Below are positions 55,229 through 63,431 of a DNA stretch of 64,000 bases, piece after piece. The position numbers were made by a program, and so were the translations under genes. Origin of the DNA: an uncultured Paracoccaceae bacterium (lineage in GTDB: Bacteria > Pseudomonadota > Alphaproteobacteria > Rhodobacterales > Rhodobacteraceae); contig CATOSB010000004.1 of the NCBI GenBank assembly GCA_951812305.1, forward strand, positions 248,001 through 312,000, in the 5' to 3' direction. The notes under the pieces were generated by a model that was not told the DNA's origin, ran no database searches, and saw nothing but the letters and a program-made list of their open reading frames with translations. How positions within the stretch are numbered: the stretch's first letter is position 1; every line of letters starts with the position of its first letter.

Positions 55229-56829
55229 GTAACTCCCAAGCACCCTGTCCGATAGGGTTGCGGGGTTTTGTTCCGTCAGAGCCGTGCGATGATCTGAGGT
55301 GGTGACAGGGTCAGGATTTCCAGGATGTTGAACCGGTGTTTTCTGGCCGTCGAGATGACGGACCTGATGTCGGCGAAGACCCGCGCGCCCTCGAGGGTGC
55401 GGAAGGTGCCCGAGATTTTCATGCGCAGCTTCATCATGCGCAGGTCCTGTTCGGCCTGATTGTTTGTGAATGGGACCGCGAAGTCGGCGATGAATCGCAA
55501 AACGTCATCGCGGTAGTCACGCAGGCGGAGGAGCAGGTTGTGGCCTGGCCGCCTGGCTTTTCGGCCGCGGGTGCCGGGGCTTTTGGCCAGCGGGGGCCGG
55601 CGTTCGTGGAAGGCGAGCCCCTTGGCGAGGATCGCCATGTATCTGGTGACTATACCCTGGCGAACCAGTTCCGGGAGTTCGGTCTCGCCTTGATCCTGAG
55701 CCGCGCATCTGAGTTGATTGGCGCTATGAAGCACTGCGCTCATCTCCGTCGCCCAAGGCTCTTTTTCGATCTCTTCGATGGCCTTGAGTTCGCGCAAGTG
55801 ATGCGCCCCGCAGAGGGCGTGGGCGTCCACTCCGCTCATATGGGCGTAGTAGGGTTTCCAGTGATCATGAATGATCGTCCCGCCGGTCAGGAAGGTTGGA
55901 ACAGCACCGCGTTTGGCGCTGATGCGGTAATGGGTGAAGGCGGTATCGCAGATCGTGTGCAGCCAGTGCAGCTTGCCGGCAACACGAAGTCCGGTCTCGT
56001 CCAGATGCCGAACGCCGCCTTCGGCAAGCCGGGCGAGAATGTGTTCAACCACGACACCCATCTTATTTGCCGCGCCGCGCGTCCAGTTGGTCACGCTGGC
56101 CGCGCACAAGCTGGTGGCCCCAAACAGGTCGCGCATAAGCTGGCAGACCCGATCCTCGGGTATCAGCTGCTGAACATTGCAATAGACCGCCACTGCCCGC
56201 ATGCGCGTGCCATATTGCACATGCGCGGCCACGCCATCGGGAAAGCCAGCCGTCGTCGTGGCTCGACAATGGTCGCAACAATAAACCGCCGCCTGATGCT
56301 CGGTGACCTCCAGGCGTGGCGCAGGCAAGTCGAACACCTGACGCTTCTCGATCCCTTTCACCATCTCCGCCGTCAGGGCGCTCTGACAGGCGCTGCAATG
56401 CGTCGCCTCATGCCGTTCGACAAAGTCGGGTGTTGACGTCTGGCGCAGGGTGTCGCCCCGGTGGCCAACTTGGCCGCCACTTTTCTTTCCGGATTTGCCA
56501 CGCAGGCTGCGCGGGGCTGGCTTCTTCAGGCCATCACTTGAAGGGGGCTTGCTGCTATTGCTGCTGTTCTTGGCCAACTGTCGGCGCAGGTCCGTGATCT
56601 CTTCCGCCATGCTCGCCAACGCAGCTTCAAGCTCAGCGATCCGACGCAGAGCCGTGGCGAGAAGTTGTTCAAGGGCGGCAACCTGATCCATCCCACCACT
56701 GATTCAGAGAAATCAACCCGGCGCCACAGAATTCAGACAAGAAAGAAAAAAAACACGCGCAAAATGGCAAATTCGACTCACCATAAAACTGACAATAACA
56801 CTCAAACGTGGGGGGTGCTTGGGAGTTAC
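55229..56829 (-). mobile_element. IS66-type single-ORF insertion sequence, copy 3
   Basis: The 1601-bp copy has the same 17-bp inverted ends, with an 8-bp duplication ACAGAAAC at 55221-55228 and 56830-56837. It is inverted relative to copies 1 and 2 and splits the M23 peptidase gene near codon 29. Homopolymers (six C, eight T) are intermediate between copies 1 and 2. Confidence 0.93.
55276..56691 (-). CDS. IS66-type transposase (copy 3)
   Basis: This 471-residue transposase is identical to copy 2 (Arg453) and differs from copy 1 by that residue only. All DDE and zinc-knuckle motifs are intact. Confidence 0.93.
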   Translation of the reverse strand: MDQVAALEQLLATALRRIAELEAALASMAEEITDLRRQLAKNSSNSSKPPSSDGLKKPAPRSLRGKSGKKSGGQVGHRGDTLRQTSTPDFVERHEATHCSACQSALTAEMVKGIEKRQVFDLPAPRLEVTEHQAAVYCCDHCRATTTAGFPDGVAAHVQYGTRMRAVAVYCNVQQLIPEDRVCQLMRDLFGATSLCAASVTNWTRGAANKMGVVVEHILARLAEGGVRHLDETGLRVAGKLHWLHTICDTAFTHYRISAKRGAVPTFLTGGTIIHDHWKPYYAHMSGVDAHALCGAHHLRELKAIEEIEKEPWATEMSAVLHSANQLRCAAQDQGETELPELVRQGIVTRYMAILAKGLAFHERRPPLAKSPGTRGRKARRPGHNLLLRLRDYRDDVLRFIADFAVPFTNNQAEQDLRMMKLRMKISGTFRTLEGARVFADIRSVISTARKHRFNILEILTLSPPQIIARL

Positions 56830-58065
56830 ACAGAAACTAAATTTATCCGGTTGCGTTCAGGCACCCAAGCCTTCGCCTGGGCGGGAAGCGCCATTTTTGT
56901 TGGCTGGGCGATTGTGGCGACCGCGATTTTGCTGATGGACAGCATCGGGTCAGGCTCTCTTCGGGATCAGGCAGAGCGCGAACAGCGTCTTTATGAAGAC
57001 CGGCTGAATTCGCTCAGCACCGAACGTGACCAGCGCGCCACCGAATTGCGCGCCGCACAGGAGCGTTTCAACGCAGCGCTGCAGCAGATTTCGGTGATGC
57101 AATCGGAACTTCTGGAACTGGAGGATCGTCGCAAGGAGCTTGAAAAAGGCATCGACGTCATTCAGGCCACGCTGCGGCGCACCATGAAAGAACGCGATGC
57201 GGCGCGCCAGGAAACCGAAGTCGCAATGGCGCAGCTTGAGGGATCGGCGGCCGAAGCTGCCGGGCGGAACTCAAGGGATTCCGACGACACGCTCGATTTC
57301 CTGACCGCCGCGCTTCAATCCGCATCCAGTGAACGTGACGCGATGGCGGCACTTGCAGCAGAGGCGAAATTTACCGCCGACGAAATCGCCCATGAAAAGC
57401 GCCTGTTGGAAGAAAAGAATGACGCTATCTTTTCGCAGCTTGAAGACGCGGTGAATGTTTCGATCGAACCGCTGGACAAGATGTTTTCCAATGTCGGCCT
57501 GTCCACGGATTCTGTGCTGAGCGCGATCAAACGAGGGTACTCGGGACAGGGCGGGCCCTGGACCCCGCTGAAGTTTTCGACCAAGGGCGAAGGGCCTGAC
57601 CCGGATTCTGCGCGCGCCAATGGTATCCTTGAGCGGCTCGACCGTCTGAACCTTTACCGTATCGCTTTGGAAAAGACGCCATTCGCAATGCCGGTGCGCG
57701 GCAGCTATCGCTACACCAGCGGATTTGGCCCGCGTTGGGGCCGGATGCACAGCGGCGCGGATTTTGCCGCCAGCCACGGAACGCCGATTTATTCCACAGC
57801 CGATGGCGTCGTGACCCATGCCGGGTGGCTTTCGGGATATGGCCGCCTGATCAAGATTCAGCACGAGTTTGGCATCGAAACACGCTATGCCCATCTGGCC
57901 AGAATTCGCGTAAAAGTTGGTCAAAGGGTCTCGCGCGGGGACCGGATCGGTGATATGGGAAGCTCTGGCCGTTCGACCGGCACCCACCTACACTACGAAG
58001 TCCGGATTGGCGGAAAGGCCGTGAATCCAATGACTTACATCAAGGCAGCCAGAGATGTTTTCTAA
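56830..58065 (+). pseudogene. M23 (LytM) peptidase, main part after IS66-type copy 3
   Basis: About 412 codons remain: one transmembrane helix (FAWAGSAIFVGWAIVATAILLMD), a long periplasmic coiled coil (about residues 50-160 of this part) and a LytM domain with zinc motif HSGADFAASHGTPIYSTADG and HLHYEV. It would cut or bind peptidoglycan cross-links. The IS removed only the short cytoplasmic head. An in-frame ATG inside the IS (56764, MANSTHHKT...; or 56665) runs straight into TETKF, so a re-headed, still membrane-anchored protein could be made. The gene overlaps the bactofilin by 11 nt, a conserved morphogenesis pair. Confidence 0.82.
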
Positions 58066-58594
58066 AAGCAGAATCAATGACCCGGGTCCCAAATCCGGTG
58101 AAGACAAGCCCAAACCGACAACCGAAGCGGTTCCTAAACCGCCTGCATCCGACTTTACGCCGTCTGCGCCAAAGGCGAAGCCGCCCGCATCTGTGCTGTC
58201 GTCTGATCTGACAATAACCGGCAATCTGAAGACCACCGGCGACATTCAGGTTGAAGGCACAATCGAAGGCGATATTCGCGCGCATCTTCTGACCGTGGGC
58301 GAGGGGGCGACAGTCAAGGGTGAGGTGATTGCCGACGACGTGGTCGTCAATGGGCGCATTGTTGGGCGGGTACGCGGGTTGAAGGTGCGGCTGACATCGA
58401 CTGCCCGTGTCGAGGGTGACATCATCCACAAGACCATCGCGATTGAAAGCGGTGCACATTTCGAAGGTTCAGTGCAGCGCGAGGATGATCCTCTGGGCGG
58501 CAAGGCCAAGCCAACACCGGCTGCTGCGCCCACGGCGGCCAGTCCGGCAGCGAAACCTGCCACCGACAAACCGGCGGCTGACATCAAGACCTAA
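58055..58594 (+). CDS. Bactofilin
   Basis: This 179-residue cytoskeletal protein has the central right-handed beta-helix of bactofilins (residues 50-140, SDLTITGNLKTTGDIQVEGTIEGDI and repeats to GSVQREDD). It is flanked by Pro/Ala/Lys-rich disordered tails. Bactofilins polymerise without nucleotide and recruit M23 peptidases to chosen wall sites. It overlaps the M23 gene by 11 nt, so the IS insertion upstream may also lower bactofilin expression. A rho-independent terminator follows. Confidence 0.94.
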   Translation: MFSKSRINDPGPKSGEDKPKPTTEAVPKPPASDFTPSAPKAKPPASVLSSDLTITGNLKTTGDIQVEGTIEGDIRAHLLTVGEGATVKGEVIADDVVVNGRIVGRVRGLKVRLTSTARVEGDIIHKTIAIESGAHFEGSVQREDDPLGGKAKPTPAAAPTAASPAAKPATDKPAADIKT

Positions 58595-58619
58595 ACAATC
58601 CAGAATTTGGGTATTCCGA

Positions 58620-58648
58620 GGGCGCCTCACCGGCGCCCTTTGTTTTTT
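58620..58648 (+). terminator. Rho-independent terminator after the bactofilin gene
   Basis: A GC-rich 7-bp stem (GGGCGCC/GGCGCCC, 58620-58638) with a 5-nt loop is followed by TTTGTTTTTT. It ends the M23-bactofilin unit. Confidence 0.9.
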
Positions 58649-58681
58649 GGCACAGGTGTGGACGGAGGAACGTCCGAGATT

Positions 58682-58890
58682 GGCTTGAAGTGGTCGTTGC
58701 GGGTTTGCGCCCTTCGCGCGGAATCAAGCCGCAGGCGCCGCGCGATCGCCTGCCCGTCCCCACGGGCTGGCGATTTGGTGAGGCTGGCGCAGGCCGTTGA
58801 ACGCGCACGGATTTGGCTGGGATAAAAGGGCAAGCTGCAGGGTTGCTTCGCTACCCCACGGGCAGGCGTTCGCGCGTCTTGGCCTATCTA
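58682..58890 (-). repeat. Foldback intergenic repeat, copy D (cut by IS982)
   Basis: This copy has the same orientation as C. It has the core hairpin at 58745-58774 and the conserved GGCGATTTGGTGAGG segment. The left terminal repeat is degenerate (GGCTTGAAGTGGTC), and the right one is missing because IS982 copy 2 starts at 58891. Confidence 0.8.
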
Positions 58891-58928
58891 ACCCCGATTC
58901 TGGATAAGACGTTGGCGTCACCAGTGCA

Positions 58929-59369
58929 CTACTCGACAGAATTTTTTCGTAGTTTTTTGATTCGTTTTTTACGATACTCGTTGACCCTTTTTCGCAGAGG
59001 GTTGCGATGAGGGATTTCCACCATTGTTATGGAAATGATCCTCGGTTCTCTCAAAGCCTCATTTGGCTCCAGTTCAACGGCAATTCCGCCAAACTCTCCA
59101 AGAAATAGAACATTTGAAACAGTTTCGTGATCTGCTTTGAATGTATCAGGGTCATTTTTCCGTACGTGTTTCGGGATGATCACCTGAAAGGGAGTGGCAG
59201 CCATCAGATCGAGCACAAGTGTCATGGTTCTTTTAGGGAGCGCAGCCAGTTCATTGAGCTTATCCGTGAGGGCGTAGAAACGGTTGGGGTCCTCTTCCAT
59301 CATGTCGAACATGAGGTCCCGGATCTTCTCATAAGCGAGATCTTCGTTGATTGGGAAGTTGTTCTCCAT
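58929..59369 (-). CDS. IS982-borne passenger protein of unknown function (copy 2)
   Basis: This 146-residue protein differs from copy 1 only at residue 31 (Phe instead of Leu), among the differences seen by eye. It has the same acidic N-terminus and basic C-terminal tail. Its conservation between copies suggests it moves with the element. Confidence 0.65.
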   Translation of the reverse strand: MENNFPINEDLAYEKIRDLMFDMMEEDPNRFYALTDKLNELAALPKRTMTLVLDLMAATPFQVIIPKHVRKNDPDTFKADHETVSNVLFLGEFGGIAVELEPNEALREPRIISITMVEIPHRNPLRKRVNEYRKKRIKKLRKNSVE

Positions 59370-59497
59370 GGCGCGCACCTTTTGCCCCGTGTTGACCAGC
59401 CTGAATGCCCCCGTGATTAGTATGGGGTGAGAGGGGTTTCCAGGTACGTTGCCCCATGATTCAAGGTTCAAAAGCGACACAATATGGACCGCCACTC

Positions 59498-60391
59498 ATG
59501 TCGATCACTAACACCGCACTTTTTGTCTGTCTCGATGACTTTGCAAAAACCTACGAGGACTGGGAGCGCCACCGGTTGATCCCCTCGGGTCGTCAGAGGC
59601 TTCGCGCCGGCAAGCTGACCCTGGGGGAGAGCCTGTTCATCATGGTCTTGTTTCACTTGTCGCCGTTCAAGGACTTCAAACATTATTGGATTTATGGCGT
59701 TGAGCAGAAATACCGTGACTGCTTTGGCAACCTCCCGAGCTATGGTCGGTTTGTCAGCCTCATGCCAAGATTAATGGTGCCGTTTTGCATACTGCTGCAC
59801 TGCTTCAGCGGTGAAAAAACCGGCGTCTATTTTGCCGACAGCACTAAGCTCGCGGTCTGCCACAATGCCCGCATTAATCGAAACAAGGTCTTCAAGGGGC
59901 TGGCAAAGCGCGGTCGCAGCACAATGGGCTGGTTCTTTGGCTTCAAACTGCATCTAATCATCAACAACAAGGGGGAGATCATGGCCGTCAAAATCACGGC
60001 AGGTAATGTCGATGATCGAAAGCCGTTTGAAGCCATGATCGCGGGCCCCGAAGGCAAAATATTTGCTGATAAGGGCTATATCTCCAAATCCCTCTTCCAA
60101 CGGCTCTGGCAGCGTGGGCTCCACCTCGTCACCGGCATTCGCCGCAACATGAAAAACTATCTCCTGCCAATCCTGAACAAAATCCTGTTGCGAAGGCGGT
60201 TCATCATCGAAACTCTGTTCGATAAGTTGAAAACCAGCATGGGACTGGAACACACTCGACACAGATCGCCTGCCAACGCATTCGTACACCTCATCTCGTG
60301 TGTCGCAGCCTATATGCTCGGGAAAACCAAAGTTAAAATGGGACCCATAACCGTGCCGGAAACAATCAGGCAGGTCGAATACCAGATATAG
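59498..60391 (+). CDS. IS982 transposase (copy 2)
   Basis: This is the same DDE transposase as at 40514, with Ala37 in place of Ser37. All three catalytic motifs are intact, so it could be active. Confidence 0.92.
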   Translation: MSITNTALFVCLDDFAKTYEDWERHRLIPSGRQRLRAGKLTLGESLFIMVLFHLSPFKDFKHYWIYGVEQKYRDCFGNLPSYGRFVSLMPRLMVPFCILLHCFSGEKTGVYFADSTKLAVCHNARINRNKVFKGLAKRGRSTMGWFFGFKLHLIINNKGEIMAVKITAGNVDDRKPFEAMIAGPEGKIFADKGYISKSLFQRLWQRGLHLVTGIRRNMKNYLLPILNKILLRRRFIIETLFDKLKTSMGLEHTRHRSPANAFVHLISCVAAYMLGKTKVKMGPITVPETIRQVEYQI

Positions 60392-60411
60392 CGCTTATCC
60401 AGAACTCAGGT

Positions 60412-60648
60412 TATTACCATATTGAGACCGACGCGCATGAGGTGATCCTCGCCGAAAACTGCCCCGCGGAAAGCTATCTGGATGTCCCGGACCGCTCCGC
60501 CTTTATCAACGGAGGCGAACGCGCGGACGTGCCGCCAATTCAGGAAATGGACCTGCCACGCATCTCTTCGGCACGGCTGGTGCCAGATGAAATTCGATGC
60601 GCATTACTTGACCGGGCGACCCGCTGCGGTTTGCGTTTCGTCGCCTAG
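60412..60648 (+). pseudogene. C-terminal fragment of a Hint-domain protein
   Basis: Exactly from the IS982 edge, 78 codons read YYHIETDAHEVILAENCPAES and on to the stop TAG. This is the usual end of the Hint (Hint_2) domain of roseobacter surface proteins, in which the conserved H and ES motifs close the fold. Everything upstream was removed or moved by the IS982 event. Not functional. Confidence 0.75.
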
Positions 60649-60861
60649 CGCAGAGCATACAACTAGATGCTGCGAGCTTGAGTGATTCAAATGCTCAGTT
60701 GCGGCGACGAATCTAATTCACTTGTGCATTTAGGGTGCCATAGCAATCTCTCGTTTCTCTGAAGACATACGATGAGAAGTCAATCATCTAGTTATTTTGG
60801 TTTTTTTGTGCGATATCAGGCTACGTACTGTGCTCTGAACACACTGGGGGGGTGAAAATTC

Positions 60862-60962
60862 ATGGCGACATTCACTGGGCTATTTCAGTTCGACCAAGGT
60901 TCCAATCTAAGCAACACCACAGGCACGTTCACCGAACACGGCGTCACATTCACGCTCAGTTC
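60862..60962 (+). pseudogene. Hint-domain protein, N-terminal fragment (split by IS66)
   Basis: ATG 60862 follows GGTGAAAATTC and opens a 33-codon stretch (MATFTGLFQFDQGSN, then THGVTFTLSS-like beta sequence). It stops at the IS66 boundary and continues in frame at 63432. The N-terminal part looks like a secreted beta-rich repeat domain without a classical signal, as in type I-exported Hint proteins. Confidence 0.72.
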
Positions 60963-60972
60963 GTAAGCGGTG

Positions 60973-62589
60973 TCACCGCGCCCTGTCAAAGTTCCATGGC
61001 ATGAGTTCGTCGATGCGGGCTGCTGGATGGCCGGCAGCGATGGCTTCGAGGGTTGCCTTGAGATAGGCATAGGGCTCGACGTCGTTAAGCTTACAGGTTT
61101 CGATCAGGGAGGCGATACGCCCCCAGTTTCTGCCACCTTCGTCATGGCCCGCAAAGAGCGCGTTCTTACGATTGAGGGCAATCGGGCGGATGGTTCGCTC
61201 GACCACGTTGCTGTCCATCTCGATAGCGCCGTCGTCGAGAAAGAGCTTCAGTCCGTCCATGTGTTTGGCGATGTAGGAGAGCTTATCGCCGAGGCGTGAT
61301 TTGGCCGAGATGCGGGAGCGGACGGTTTTGAGCCAAGTCTCGAATGCCTCGATCAGCGGCTTGGTCTTTTCCTGGCGAACAGCTTTGCGCTCGGCGGCGG
61401 GTTTTCCTCTAATCTCAGCCTCGATCTTGTAGAACTCGGCAATCCGCCTGAGCCCATCCCCTGCAATGGGCGAGCCATCGCGGTCATGCACTTCCTTGAG
61501 CTTGCGCCGCGCATGAGCCCAGCAATAGGCCAGTTTGACGGATCCTGAGTTACGGCCCGGTTTGGTCAGGGCATTATAACCCGTATAGCCATCCACCTGC
61601 AGCGTACCGCTGAAGCCGGTCAGGAACTCCGTTGCGTGTTTGCCGCCACGCCCATCGGCGTAACAGAACACAACACCCGGTGGGCCGGTGCCCCCGAAGG
61701 GCCGCTCATCGCGGGCAATGGCCCAGAGATACCCGGTCTTGGTTCTGCCGCGCCCCGGATCGAGCACCGGACAGCGCGTCTCATCAGCAAAGAGCTTGCT
61801 GGAAGATTTGAGATCTTTGAACAGATGATCCACCACGGGAGCAAGATGGAAGGATATCCGGCCCATCCAGCCCGCAAGGGTGGAGCGGTGCAGATCAAGG
61901 CCGGATCGGGCATAAATCTGCGCCTGCCGGAACAAGGGGCAGTGATCGGCGTACTTGGAGACCGCCACCTGCGCCAATGTCCCCTCGGTAGGCAGGCCAC
62001 CCTCGATCAGATGTACCGGTGCAGGTGCCTGGGTCACGCCAGCGTCCTTGTTCGGACAGGCGTATTTGGGCCGGATGGTCACGATCACCCGCGCCTGGGC
62101 CGGAACAATATCCAGTCGTTCGGTGCGATCTTCGCCGATCCTGACCATCTCACCACAGCCGCAGGGGCATGTAATGCTGGCAGGCTCGATCACCTGTTCG
62201 ATACGTTCCAGATGATCCGGCAGGTTCCCAAGGTTGCGCTGCACAGGTTTGCGCTTCTTGCGCGGTTTGGTCATCTCGATTGTTTCTGACTGCGCCTCGG
62301 CCTCGACTGTCGCGACCTCCAGATCTTCAAAAGCCAGTTGCCGTTCATCCGGGCTGAGCTTCTCGGAGCGTTTGCCATAGACCAGCTGGTGCAGTTCTTT
62401 GACAAAATGCTCCAGACGCGCGTTGATCGCCTCAAGTTCCGCGTTCTGCGTGGCGAGAGCGGCGTTGCTTTCTTCGAGTTCGGCAAACTGAGATGTTAGG
62501 TTTGAAGCGTCCTGCCGGGCCGCCAAAACAACCGCCCGCACCTCCGCGGGAAGGGCATCCAGATCAAGGGATTCAAGAGCGTCAGGCAT
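60973..62589 (-). CDS. tnpC: IS66 transposase TnpC
   Basis: This 538-residue DDE transposase has an N-terminal coiled coil (ELEESNAALATQNAELEAIN), a zinc-binding region (CPCGCGEMVRIG), and catalytic motifs around FADETRCPVLDPGRGRTKTG, VDGYTGYNAL and DSNVVERTIRPIALNRKN. Full length, apparently intact. Confidence 0.95.
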   Translation of the reverse strand: MPDALESLDLDALPAEVRAVVLAARQDASNLTSQFAELEESNAALATQNAELEAINARLEHFVKELHQLVYGKRSEKLSPDERQLAFEDLEVATVEAEAQSETIEMTKPRKKRKPVQRNLGNLPDHLERIEQVIEPASITCPCGCGEMVRIGEDRTERLDIVPAQARVIVTIRPKYACPNKDAGVTQAPAPVHLIEGGLPTEGTLAQVAVSKYADHCPLFRQAQIYARSGLDLHRSTLAGWMGRISFHLAPVVDHLFKDLKSSSKLFADETRCPVLDPGRGRTKTGYLWAIARDERPFGGTGPPGVVFCYADGRGGKHATEFLTGFSGTLQVDGYTGYNALTKPGRNSGSVKLAYCWAHARRKLKEVHDRDGSPIAGDGLRRIAEFYKIEAEIRGKPAAERKAVRQEKTKPLIEAFETWLKTVRSRISAKSRLGDKLSYIAKHMDGLKLFLDDGAIEMDSNVVERTIRPIALNRKNALFAGHDEGGRNWGRIASLIETCKLNDVEPYAYLKATLEAIAAGHPAARIDELMPWNFDRAR

Positions 62590-62644
62590 GGCGTGTTCTT
62601 AGCAGATCAGGCCACGATTTACACCCTGTACATAAGGCTGAGAG

Positions 62645-62998
62645 TCACTCTGCCGCACCCGGTCGACGTGTCCGCCGCGCCGTCACCCGTCGCCAGTCCA
62701 GGCCCTCAAACAGGGCCTCAAATTGTGCCTTGGACAGCCGCATCACGCCATCATGGACCCTGGGCCAGGCGAACTTGCCCTGTTCCAGCCGCTTGTACGT
62801 CATCACCAGACCGGACCCATCCCAAAGCAGAACCTTGATGCGGTCTCCACGTTTGGCGCGGAACACGATAATTACGCCCGAGTGCGGATCAAGGCCCGGA
62901 TCGCGTTCAGCAACCGCCGCCAGCCCGTCATGGCCCTTCCTGAAATCCACCGGCCTGGTCGCAATCACAACCCGCACCGATTGAGACGGAACAATCAT
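62645..62998 (-). CDS. tnpB: IS66 accessory protein TnpB
   Basis: This 117-residue protein has the IS66 Orf2 signature (ATRPVDFRKGHDGLAAVAE, FRAKRGDRIKVLLWDGSG). It is needed for transposition in this family. Its start overlaps the tnpA stop by 4 nt. Confidence 0.94.
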   Translation of the reverse strand: MIVPSQSVRVVIATRPVDFRKGHDGLAAVAERDPGLDPHSGVIIVFRAKRGDRIKVLLWDGSGLVMTYKRLEQGKFAWPRVHDGVMRLSKAQFEALFEGLDWRRVTARRTRRPGAAE

Positions 62999-63354
62999 CC
63001 CTGTCGCGCCAGGTGCCGCGCAACATTCGCGATCCGTTTTGATGCCGTGCTTTTGGGCAACCGGATAGAGACAGATCCCGCGATGATCTCAATACCGTCA
63101 AAGGGCGAAGGCGGTGGTGTCGCAAGCACTGCGATCTCTGCAAAACCAGACGTCTGACCCTCGTCACGCGCGACCTTGCGCCGGGCCGTCGTGCGCCATG
63201 TCGATAACCGCGTCGCCGACATACCGTGTTTGCGAGCCACACCCGCAACCGTCGCGCCTGGCGCATACGTCTCCGCCACAATCGCCGCACGCTCCGCCGC
63301 CGTCCGTAGTACAGGCCTGCGACGCGAAACCTCCGCCCCATCATCCAACATCAA
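62995..63354 (-). CDS. tnpA: IS66 accessory protein TnpA
   Basis: This 119-residue protein has an N-terminal helix-turn-helix (AAIVAETYAPGATVAGVARK, then HGMSATRLSTWR) typical of IS66 TnpA/IS3-orfA-like proteins. It is first of the three genes, overlapping tnpB by ATGA at 62995-62998. Confidence 0.92.
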   Translation of the reverse strand: MMLDDGAEVSRRRPVLRTAAERAAIVAETYAPGATVAGVARKHGMSATRLSTWRTTARRKVARDEGQTSGFAEIAVLATPPPSPFDGIEIIAGSVSIRLPKSTASKRIANVARHLARQG

Positions 63355-63431
63355 ATTACCTCCAGATCATTGGAGACCAGCATCTCATATCAAACCGCAA
63401 GCCGATACCATGGGGCGCTCGCACCGGTTAC

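Larger units (their letters stand above)
58891..60411 (+). mobile_element. IS982-family insertion sequence with passenger gene, copy 2
   Basis: This 1521-bp copy is nearly identical to 39907-41427 and in the same orientation. The flanks (left CCTATCTA, right TATTACCA) show no duplication. The left end cuts foldback repeat D; the right end beheads a Hint-domain gene. Confidence 0.9.
60963..63431 (-). mobile_element. IS66 insertion sequence with tnpABC
   Basis: This 2469-bp classical IS66 element has ends GTAAGCGGTGTCACCGCGCC and the complement of GTAACCGGTGCGAGCGCCCC. A perfect 8-bp duplication CTCAGTTC lies at 60955-60962 and 63432-63439. It encodes tnpA, tnpB and tnpC on the minus strand. 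It is unrelated in sequence to the three single-ORF IS66-type copies. Confidence 0.94.

Noticed and set aside
39907-60411. A composite transposon bounded by the two directly oriented IS982 copies
   Set aside because: The enclosed genes are mostly ordinary chromosomal genes (queA, AsmA-like, bactofilin), and no duplication flanks the unit.
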